From contig NC_003075.7 of the NCBI RefSeq assembly GCF_000001735.4, positions 4,341,001 to 4,405,000 on the forward strand: 64,000 nt of DNA, written 5' to 3'. The position numbers were made by a program, and so were the translations under genes. The notes beneath the pieces were generated by a model. The model made no database searches and had not been told where the DNA came from. It saw only the letters and a list, made by a program, of their open reading frames with translations. The DNA is from Arabidopsis thaliana. Its lineage: Eukaryota; Streptophyta; Magnoliopsida; Brassicales; Brassicaceae. This document shows, one piece after another, positions 55,545 through 64,000 of the stretch; within the stretch, counting starts at the first letter, position 1, and every line of letters begins with the position of its first letter.

Positions 55545-56985
55545 TTACACCACTTATATATACACTTAGAATAGTACACCACATACGTACACTATTATTA
55601 GTACACCACATACGTATCCTTTAATAAGTACACTAGAGTTAGTACACCTCATACATTGTCTAGTATAAGTGCACCTCATACGTACACCATAATTAGTACT
55701 CCACATACGTACACTAGAATAAGAGAAACCCTTTTAAGAAATGGAATAAAATTTAACACTATACCATAAAGCCAAGATAGATGTATAAACCCAAGAAAAA
55801 CCATTTAAGAAATGCAATGAAGTTCAAAATAAAGTCAAGATAGATGACTAAACCCAAGGGAACCCCATTTAAGAAATGCAATGAAGTTCAAAACTATACA
55901 CTAAAGCCAAAAAAGATGTCTAAACCCATGGGAAACCATTTAAGAAATCCAATGAAATTTAAAACTATACCCTAAAGCCAAGATAGATGACTAAAACCCA
56001 AGGGAAATCCATTTAATAAATGCAAGGAAGTTCAAAACTATACCCTAAAGCCAAGAAAGATGTCTAACCCCAAAGCAAACCATTTAAGAAATGGAAAATA
56101 GTTCAAACTAGAATAAGTACACCACATACGTACACAAGCATTAGTACACGATAGACGTACACCTTCGTTAGTACACATCATACCTAGACTAGTATAAGTA
56201 CACCACATATGTACACCTTCGTTAGTACACCGCATATGTATACTAGTATAAGTACACTTTATACGTACACCAGAGTTATTACACCTCATACGTAGACTAG
56301 CATATGTACACCACATACGTACACTGGAATAGTTCACCACATACGTACACTAGAATAGTATAGCAGCCAAGATAGATGACTAAACCCAAGGAAAAACCAT
56401 TTAAGAAATGCAATGAAGTTTAAAACTATACCTTAAAGCCAAGATAGATGACCAAACCCAAGGAAAACCATATAAGAAATGCAATGAATTTCAAAACTAT
56501 ACCCTAGAGACAAGGTAGATGACTAAACCCAAGAGACAACCATTTAAGAAATGCAATGAAGTTTAAAAGTATACCCTAAAGCCAAGATAGATGACTAAAA
56601 CCAAGGAAAACAATTTAAGAAATGCAATGAATTTCAAAACTATACCATAAAGCCAAGATAGATGACTAAACACAAGGAAAACCTTTTAAGAAATGCATTG
56701 GAGTTTAAAACTATACATTAAAGCCATAGGATGACAAAGGTCTTTATGAAATCTCAAGTCAATAAGTAAGTTTCTATATAAACATCATCACCGTAGATTG
56801 GTTTTTATGGTTCATAACACTTGAATTGAAATGTATTGTAATCAAATTTGCATTGATACTATGACTTTATAATAGAATAAGTACACCACATTCGTGTCTG
56901 TACACTTTATAGGTATACAATATGTACACCAAAATACTTTAGTACACCTTTTTATGTAGGATACATATATATGTACTTGTAGAAA
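55545..56985. repeat. GTAC-motif clusters (three blocks)
   Basis: Dense copies of TAGTACACC, ATACGTACAC and ATAAGTACACCAC occur at 55,545-55,730, 56,105-56,357 and 56,875-56,985. Typical units are 15-20 bp, such as GTACACCACATACGTACACT. The blocks alternate with the 71-bp repeats. The core GTAC is palindromic, so the motif reads on both strands. Confidence 0.85.
55732..56735. repeat. 71-bp tandem repeats in two blocks (6 and 5 copies)
   Basis: The unit includes ATTTAAGAAATGCAATGAAG, TTCAAAACTATACCCTAAAG and CCAAGATAGATGACTAAACC. Copies start near 55,732, 55,803, 55,867, 55,938, 56,011 and 56,082, then, after a GTAC block, near 56,399, 56,470, 56,542, 56,613 and 56,684. Spacing is mostly 71-73 bp. 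No stable reading frame runs through it. Confidence 0.9.
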
Positions 56986-57093
56986 AATGTAATTTTCTAA
57001 ATTCATGAAAGAGAAACTCCTATATATTTGACTACCTTATTGGCAACAAACAAGACAGATCTAAGATTAAAAAGATTAAATCCTGTTATGGCC

Positions 57094-57696
57094 ATGTCAG
57101 ACCTGCTTGATGAGATATTTGTACATATCGTGAGAAGAGTGGGGAAGGCATCATAATTACAGCTGGGGTCAATTCTACGAGGGGGAAGCAGAGGTCTCGC
57201 ACTAGTATACAATACCTAAGTGATGATGGAAGCCAATCTGGATGAGTTGTGCGTTGAGCCTGCTCATATTTTTGGCAAATCGATAAACCCCATCAATGGG
57301 TATATCTTCGAAGCTGGACTGGGTAGATCTTTCTTCGAGAAGTGTTTACATTACGAAAACCCAACGACAATCTAATCTAAATCGCTAAGATTAGCTACAA
57401 GAGAACATGATCTAGATGGGGCTTTGGCAATGGTCGCTTCTCTTGGTCCCTATTAATCAGTCCCAACATTTGCATATGCAATGTTCTTGCTTTGCGTAAG
57501 GATGTCTGTAATTGCAAATGAACATGCTTGTGAACGTACGAAGGAAATTTGAGAAATTGGGGAGAAAATATTCCAAAACCCAAGGGATTCTACCCTCCTT
57601 CACATGACACATTCGGAAATAAGTGGGTTTATCCAAAAACCGACACAATCAGCTTCCTTGAGTGCCTCAGTGGCACCATTATCGAATTCATTGTAA
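57094..57696 (+). pseudogene. Probable F-box family pseudogene
   Basis: From ATG 57094 one frame can be followed for 200 codons with several internal stops. It reads MSDLLDEIFVHIVRRVG (F-box-like helix), then GYIFEAGLGRSFFEKCLHYE, LATREHDLDGALAMVASLGP and PTFAYAMFLLCVRMSVIANE. The order resembles the Brassicaceae F-box family of At2g35280 type (F-box, then HIESAFVYAM-like repeats), from memory. F-box proteins are substrate adaptors of SCF ubiquitin ligases; this copy is dead. Similarity of the 3' part is weak, and the gene could be another family with an F-box-like start. Confidence 0.5.
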
Positions 57697-57817
57697 CGAC
57701 TGCTACCTATTGTGGTGTTCAATACGCATAAGAGAATTTAAGTAGTTATGTACACCTAATTTTTGGTTTGTTGAATTGTTTGCTTGTTTAAAAAAAAAAG
57801 TTGTACACCTACTACAA

Positions 57818-58215
57818 TATTGTTTTGGGATTGTATTGGCCCTTGAATTGATTTAATAGTACCGTATATGTTGGTAGTAAAAAGACTAATCTAGTAAAAG
57901 GCTGACACAGTCCTTGCCATCCTCATTTAATACAGTCCATGCCATCCTCATATTAAAGTACTAAGATATGAGATAGGTTGGACAACTATATGTAAGAGTA
58001 CAAACACAATATTATTATTTTTGTGATGACATAGAATATTATTTTTGGATTGTATTGGCCCTTGTATTAATTTAATTGTACCGTACATGTTGGTAGTGAG
58101 AAGACTAGTCTATTAAAAGGCTGACAAAGCCCTTGCCATTCTCATATTAAAGTATTTAAATATAAGATATGTTGGACAACTACATTTAAGAGTGCAAACA
58201 CAATAGTACCTAGTT
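57818..58215. repeat. Direct duplication of a unit of about 210 bp
   Basis: TTGTATTGGCCCTTG, GTTGGTAGT.A.AAGACTA and TAAAAGGCTGACA..G.CCTTGCCAT occur in the same order from about 57,830 and from about 58,050. The first copy also has a small internal duplication (CAGTCC.TGCCATCCTCAT). Noncoding. Confidence 0.75.
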
Positions 58216-58400
58216 TGTTTTCTTATGATTTTTGTGTAAACATATATACACGCAATGTATTTCTTAGTGTTCAAAACATTTATAAAGATCCAAAATAGTT
58301 AGGATTAAGCAAAGAAAAAAAAAAGGCAGGAGGAAAACATTTCAAACATTTCGAAAAATCTAGAATACTCTATTTCTGTAACATATCATTATCTTATTTC
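58216..58400. other. AT-rich spacer
   Basis: No feature seen; includes a duplicated ATTTCTGTAACAT word (58,371 and 58,395) at the border of the next LTR. Confidence 0.5.
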
Positions 58401-59256
58401 TGTAACATCTGAGTTACCAATATGAGATTTACTTACGACTAAATTATAATTATGCTATACGGCTGAGTTATCGTTACGCTATTAACTTACTAAGAGGGTA
58501 TAGAGGATACACAACACGCTTATTTTGTTTGAACCCCGTCAAACAAACGGTTTTTACTTGTTCTTATTGATAATAAATCTTTTACAAGGATTCTATTATC
58601 TCGGCAATTACTTGACCTATTCTACCCGAATGGTCAACCCCGACTAAGAACAAATCTAAGCCTAATCACTCCTCTGTTTCTTATCACACGCCTGTGAAGA
58701 GGAGGGATTACAAACACCCACTTTCTAAGCTTTTGCTAGGCTTCGAAAGCTATACACGTATGGAAATATTCTTGAGTGTTTAGGCGGCTCAATGCCTACT
58801 ATCAGAATATTTATGCTATTCTCCAGAACCCTAATCCCTAGGATCTCCGAGAATCAATGAGCGGGATCTTTCTTGAATCGTCAAGCCTATCCCTTTCCTT
58901 GTTGGGATCTTTCTTGATCTTCAAGCATATCCCCTTTCCTTGTTCGAGATCCTCCTTGATATTCCAGCCTATCTCATTCCTTGTTCGAGATGCTCCTTGA
59001 TATTCAAGCCTATCTCTTTCCTTATCTTGTTGAGAAGAATATTCACCAAATCTTCTCAACCGACTTTCGTCTTTGATCACCACGCCAAGTCAGCAAAGCT
59101 TCTTGGCTCATCACATCAACCACTCCAGCTTCTCCATGTCAGCTCACGCGTCCATGTCAGCAGCTCAAACGTTTAATGTAGATTTGATGCAGCGTCTTGA
59201 TATCCAACAGCTCCCTGATGTCTAACAGCTCGTTGATGTCAGAATCTGCATCTTCA
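58401..59256 (-). repeat. LTR of an unidentified retrotransposon (3' LTR, reverse strand)
   Basis: In reverse orientation the LTR starts TGAAGATGCAGATTC next to a polypurine tract (AAAAAGGGGGAGAT at 59,257-59,270). A possible left end is TGTAACATCTGAG at 58401 (TG on the forward strand). Its overall look (TCTCCCCCTTTTTGAC next to the LTR) suggests Copia, but no pol domain is in the window. The left boundary is uncertain. Confidence 0.5.
58860..59035. repeat. Four degenerate units of about 43-50 bp inside the LTR
   Basis: Units of the type TCCTTGATATTCAAGCCTAT followed by CTCTTTCCTTGTT recur four times with small changes. Confidence 0.75.
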
Positions 59257-60138
59257 ATCTCCCCCTTTTTGACTTAGTTTGATACTCAAGCATCCTTCTA
59301 GTTCAACCTGAAAAGATACTAAACAAACCAACCAAAGAGAAACAGAACAAGCAATATCTAGCCAAAGATAAAAGCATGTTCATATCATAACTGTGTTAAG
59401 AACGCAATACATCAATAGCAGCGGAAATCAAGTTCTTAACCGCTCACATCACTCAGAAGAATTATAACAACGAACTCCTCTAACAACTGGCAGTAAACTA
59501 TGTCTAAACTTAAAACGAATTAAATTCGAACGAGTCTCCCCCATAAATAGTGAACACTACTCAACTAGTAATTAGTCAACAATACTCATCAAGTGATCAG
59601 TCAACTATGAACATTACTACGTAATCAGTAGTCAGTCAAACTCCCCCACAATCAAGCATTTTATAAACCAGAGTCATCTCCCCCTGCTTGAGTGCACAAC
59701 TAAGTTAAAAACAACTAGTTACAGAGGATCTACATAAGGACAAGTAGTTAAGAAATACTTACTTGAAATCAGTGTATCGTAACACACTTTGATGACCATC
59801 CACTTCTCAGACTACAAAAGCCAAACCGTGTTTGCTTCCACCAGCCGTTTGAATCAAACAATCTCCTTGATAAGACGTGAAAGTCAAACAGAAGGAAACC
59901 CAACCACAGCAACAAGACAAAATCTAGAAACGTTTCTAGCATACATATCAAAAGATAAGATTCCTCCAAGCAGTTGTGTTTAACTTATTACAGACCCAAG
60001 TTTTCAGATGATACCTATCAAAAAGGCATACACCTGAAACACAGAAAAGAAGAAAACAAGAAACGCGTGAGTAACAAAATAGAAGTAAAAACTAGACGAA
60101 ATCTCTAAACTAAACTCAATGATGATTCCCAAAAACTT
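59257..60138 (-). other. Retrotransposon internal fragments between two unrelated LTRs
   Basis: The left part belongs with the polypurine tract at 59,257 and contains several pyrimidine tracts (CTCCCCCACAATC near 59,641, CTCCCCCTGCTTG near 59,680). The right part, near 60,140, is the leader of element L. The border between the two is not visible. No conserved protein motif is found. Confidence 0.5.
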
Positions 60139-60156
60139 CAGCAACAGCGCCAAATT
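60139..60156 (-). other. Element L primer-binding-site region
   Basis: The reverse strand reads AATTTGGCGCTGTTGCTG directly after the LTR end, close to the TGGCGCCGTTGCC site used by Athila/Tat-type elements. Confidence 0.7.
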
Positions 60157-61350
60157 TGATGTGGTTCAAATTACTTAGAACTACTCTCTCAAATAAGAGA
60201 TCAATTGCAATATTTAAGGATCAAATTCACGGAATTATTTTGTTCAAACAATGAGTTAAATGTTGAGATTAAGCTAGCAGGGTATGACTGAAATAATAAG
60301 TAAACAAAGTAAAAAGACAGCAAGATGATTTGGCTGTGAACGATTTAATAAAGAGCTAGGAACAGGGTATTCTCAGGAAACTATTGTTTAGTAGATCTAA
60401 TGAAAGCTAGGTTGTTATTGAACCATTCTTAAACTCAAACTCTAATTATGGAATAACCGTTGGCGTATCGCGAAACTCCCTATATCTATAGCTAATAATA
60501 ACCGGAGAAGCTGAGAAACTATCAACCTATATATGCATTCTTAATGAGTTCAATTGTTCATCTTAGTAGATAGGCCAATTCTTATAACACACATATAAAC
60601 AAGACTCATCAAATAATAGATCCAACTACAAATACCTATGGCGGGCATATCTATTGTCTGGATTCAAGATCTAGTTAATTACTCTAGATCTAACATTAAA
60701 CATAATTAAAGATGAAGAATTCTACAGATAACCTAGCAAAGGGGGCAATCTACTAAACCATATGAATCCCTAATGAGAAACCCTATTCCTAACAAGCAGA
60801 TTACTCAAATATATTGATTGAAGCAAACAACATATTTGAGTATGAAAGCATAAACACAGCAAATAGATTAAGGGAAAGAAAGGATCTCTTCACTGTATTA
60901 AGATCTGATTGAAACTCTGAAAATAATCGATAAATAGCTTATATCTCTCAGTAATAGGGTTTGCAGAAAACTTGGTAATGAAAACTAGATGATGAAAACT
61001 TAGGTCTAAACAATGTATATAAACCCTAAAAACATCCAGGGACTAATAATGAAAATAGGGCAAATTTCTTCTTCTGTAAACTCGAAAGCGCCTAGGACTT
61101 TTGCTGGGTCTAAACTGGTGTCGATCGACACAAAGAGTGTGTCGATCGACACTCCTCGCTGATTCCTGAATCCAAAATCGTCCTTAGCTTCCTTTCCTTT
61201 AGCTCTTGCTCCAAAATGTCTCCTTATCTCTGTTGTTGTCTCGTTGTTTAGTATACCTGAAAAGACACTAAAAGACTCGAGAAATAACATAAAGACTCAA
61301 AATCCCATACCTAAAACATAGATAAAATCAGTGAAAAGCGGGTTATATCA
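60157..61350 (-). repeat. Element L, 5' LTR (1,194 bp, reverse strand)
   Basis: Terminal sequences TGATGTGG and ATATCA give TGAT/ATCA inverted ends; in element orientation it starts TGATATAACCCGCTTTTCAC. With the primer-binding site on its left it is the 5' LTR of a reverse-strand Gypsy-type element whose interior is truncated. It contains two copies of the palindrome GTGTCGATCGACAC (61118-61131, 61139-61152). Confidence 0.8.
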
Positions 61351-61600
61351 ATCACTCCTAATAATGTATAATAATGGGGTCATGGAAAACTTTTCTACCC
61401 CTATACACTACCAAAATCATATCAATCTCTTGTTTTTTTTGTTTTTTTTAATTAATAAGAGAGAGGAATACTTTTCTTTTTCAAATTGGTCTCAATATCA
61501 AGTATGAACAAGGAGTCAAATTTTATGAAGACTAACCATTTTGACGTGGTAAAAGGAAGAGTAGTGAGATTAGCTCCAACATCAATGGATTGTGTTAGAA
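61351..61600. other. Spacer between elements L and K
   Basis: AT-rich, no gene. Contains ATTGTGTTAG-type sequence near the presumed start of element K. Confidence 0.4.
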
Positions 61601-64000
61601 ACTAGGATATCCTCAAGTGTGTCGGTTTGCCATCTAGATTTTCCAATAGTCAGATTGAGTCGAACCTGCAGCAAAAATAACCAAGGCAATAATCTAAAGA
61701 ATATAGATCATAATTCCTAACAATATTGTGACTTAAGAAAAAGACAAAGAAAAGAAAAATAAGAGTAAGAATAATACTCAAATAGAAAACGTACTTAGTA
61801 ACTGCCTCTTATAATAGGTTTTTAGTCAATTATCCTAAAACATCAATCATGTCATTGAAGTATTTTAGGTTGCCAATCCAAATGGGTGTGATGCTAGCAA
61901 TCAAGATGCAATAAGAGTTCACAGAGTCAAGGCAAGCAATAATAGGTTTTGGGGTGTTCTAGCAGTCCTAAGTGAACATGCAGGAAACATGAATTCAAGT
62001 AGAACAGTAAAAACACTCAACCAACACAGCTTGTTACCAAGCACTAGGTGTTGTCGAGTGACAGGTCGAGTAACAGACAGAAAATGTAACAGGGATACTC
62101 GACTGCACAGTCTGTTGCCAGACAACTGGGTGGTCGAGTATCAGGTCGAGTAACAGGAGAGAAATGCAAACACTAACCAAGGTAACAAGATGCAGTAATC
62201 AACAGCAGAGTAAACAAAGAAATCTATCAGATAAAGAATTCCCAAGGATGGGGTAATTGAGTAGTTTTCTTTCCTCAGTTTACAGGTGATTGACATGCTC
62301 AATAAATTATCCATAGACAACAAGTTCGATAACCAAATCTAAGTGCCACCGCAACAGAGACCCTCAAGTTAAACTAGTCCCAGACTCAATCACCATTGAC
62401 GAGAGCTAACCTAACAGGCATTACAAATCAACAAGTAAAGCCAAAATGCTCCCTGAAACCAATACCTTGGTACAGAGCCACGAATTTGGGAATTTGTGGT
62501 TCAAACATTTCATCGAACACCTTTTGGGCGCGGAAATGAGCAAGATACTTGGATTAACAAGAGTGGTTAAAATGAATAAGAAAATCCAAGTATTTTAGGG
62601 CAGCCATGAGTTCAAATTTGATGCAGACATAATAATTAAAAATCAGAATCAGCTTCAAATTGATAGAGAATGATATCAGATCATGATAGTGTGGTCGAGT
62701 AGACCAATCTAGGCATGGTTCAGTTTTACTTCAATTTCAATGACTCCACAACAGACAACTAACAACGAGGGCATTGAGTTTATCCGGTGAACCAAAATGC
62801 TTACAAGGCTATCTCATCATTATCCCCTATGCATATGCAATAATCCTAAATAAAACACTCTAGACTCGATCCTAAATGTATTGCAACTACATGAACACTG
62901 TTTTTGTGAAATCATTTTCTGAAATTTTTCAAATTTTTTTTTTTGGTTTTTCTATGCCTTAGATGAATGCGGACTCAAGAATATATACAATGCAACACAC
63001 ACTTCCTGAGCCCTCCCCCAAACTTAAATCACACAGTCCACTCTGACTAAACTTGGAAGAGAATACTCAGGACAAAACAAATCACAGAAATAAAATAAAA
63101 ACAAATCACAAGAGATGATATAATACAATGGTGAAGTTAGGCGCTTACCTCAGACGAAGAATAAACGGAGTTGGTCGTGAATGGCTGTCTGTGATTGCTC
63201 CCAGGCCATAGACGAGTCGCCATATTCTGTATTAGCTCCAGCATGTGGGTACTCGACCTCATCAGCTCTCTGGCAGCCAGCACCGCTCTGAGGATACTCG
63301 ACCTCTCTCCTTCTGCTGCGCCAACACCGCGGTCGAGTGATCTCCTCGAGTGAATAAGGTGTGATCTGCTGCTAGAGCGAACAAGTGTAGCCTTCTTTCT
63401 CCTTTTGTGTTTTCGGGACTCGAATGACGAATATCTACCAGGGACATGTGAAACTCTCTTCTCACTAGGCTCAGGCCTGTACTGACTTGGCTCAGGCTCT
63501 TCAATGGCATGTCCAGAGGAGGTTTTCCATGTGGAATAGCTGTAGTGGAATAACTGCCTGTGAGCAACTTATATATCAAAAACTTATATAGCTGTAGCTC
63601 ACCTTATATATCAAAAACTTGATAGTCTTGAAGCACTTGGCGAGTAACTTATCCTGTTTCTTGCACCACTTCTGCAGCTTGCTGTTGTTCCTGTGAGCTT
63701 CACTCATACTCTTGCTCTCCCTCGCTGGAGGTACATGCTCACTAAAATGATACATGCTAGTATCAAACTCCACTTCTCTGTCTTCATCCATCCCATCCTC
63801 AGTAGCTTCTTCTATAAGAACATCCTCAGCTTGCACGTTCTCGTAGTAGAGGTTCTCAAGTTCAGGCCTAAAATCAATGTTATCTTCCTCTATTATGCGT
63901 GTAACCTCAGGACTGGGGAGAAGGATGCTGGCTTTCTTATCTATAGAGTGCTCAAACCTGAAACGAGGCATGTCGCCTACCGTTGCGAACTCCAGGATTT
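61600..64000 (-). mobile_element. Element K: part of a second Athila-like element
   Basis: Reverse-strand relative of E. 61,850-62,460 resembles the LTR 3' part of E (GCTAGCAATCAAGA near 61,896 as at 8,054; TCGAGTA words; CAACAGAGACCCTCA as CAGAGACCCCCAT in E). From about 62,540 it matches the E 3' noncoding region at 10,510-11,050 (ACTTGGATTAACA...GAGTGG, CCCTCCCCCAAACTTAAAT). The polypurine tract and LTR start seem deleted between them. ORF1 follows and leaves the window. The left boundary near 61.6 kb is unresolved. Confidence 0.65.
63140..64000 (-). pseudogene. Athila ORF1-type protein, C-terminal part (element K)
   Basis: From the window edge the reverse strand reads ILEFATVGDMPRFRFEHSID, then acidic residues (EEDNIDFRPELENLYYENVQ) and a coiled-coil-like KLQKWCKKQDKLLAKCFKTI. 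A likely intron follows (GTGAGCTAC...CTCACAG, about 63,555-63,600). A basic Arg/Lys-rich tail (SFESRKHKRRKKATLVRSSS) resembles the basic tail of ORF1 in E. The 27-bp word AACTTATATATCAAAAACTT (part) is duplicated at the intron borders. The end is not fixed. Confidence 0.6.

Noticed and set aside
58838..59083. Reverse repeated open frame (GASRTRNEIGWNIKEDLEQ type)
   Set aside because: Lies in an LTR; the apparent repeats come from the 43-50-bp DNA repeat.
58401..61350. One complete retrotransposon with LTRs at 58401-59256 and 60157-61350
   Set aside because: Both flank an interior in the right order, but the two LTRs differ in sequence and length, so they are from different elements.

Overview
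The window is plant nuclear DNA, almost certainly from a Brassicaceae species close to Arabidopsis and from repeat-dense, probably pericentromeric heterochromatin. The evidence is an Athila ORF1-type retrotransposon protein, DUF1985/Ulp1 transposon genes, a 5S-bearing Cassandra LTR, a Tat-lineage Gypsy element, a hAT, a CACTA and a Mutator-like element, and a gene fragment that I recall as very close to Arabidopsis RABA3. I see no confidently functional host gene.

Layout. (1) 1-6.3 kb: the 3' end of a forward coding region, a reverse-strand DUF1985 gene with serially duplicated acidic exons and a frameshift, a RABA3-like gene fragment and a Cassandra solo LTR. (2) 6.34-7.93 kb and 53.25-55.26 kb: the two halves of one forward-strand DUF1985-Ulp1 (C48 protease-like) pseudogene. 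(3) Between them, 7,934-53,248: a nested insertion block flanked by the 5-bp duplication TGGAG. (4) 55.5-57 kb: clusters of GTAC-containing motifs and 71-bp tandem repeats. (5) 57.1-64 kb: a probable F-box pseudogene, two unrelated LTR-retrotransposon fragments and part of another Athila-like element that runs off the window.

The nest can be taken apart by target-site duplications. E (reverse, 7,934-53,248) is an Athila-like element with gag, protease and ORF1 but no RT, RNase H or integrase. F (forward, 11,621-39,241; 554/553-bp LTRs) sits in the ORF1 of E with the duplication GTCCC/GTCCT. G (forward, 15,088-34,377; 517-bp LTRs) is a Tat-lineage Gypsy element inserted in a 97-bp tandem array inside F. 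G in turn holds three DNA transposons. J is a CACTA element in gag (17,131-19,293; duplication GTG). H is a hAT (27,985-32,061; duplication CTGATGAG) and I is a Mutator-like element (32,288-34,261; duplication TAATACAAA), both in the right LTR of G. Removing H and I gives a right LTR of exactly 517 bp, the same as the left one. Separately, E', a second copy of the E family in the opposite orientation (44,332-52,233), lies in the gag of E; later deletions left inverted-repeat structures.

Most coding regions are broken. The exception is a three-exon, 112-codon reading frame in CACTA J with canonical splice sites. Three elements carry host-like sequence: H holds exons of a tweety-like membrane protein gene, J the small unidentified gene, and I an exon-like segment behind a pyrimidine-rich leader. 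The most interesting pattern is that short GTAC-containing motifs cluster in the introns and flanks of both DUF1985-type genes. This resembles the arrangement of VANDAL elements, whose VANC proteins recognise clustered noncoding motifs to counter silencing. That link is a hypothesis.
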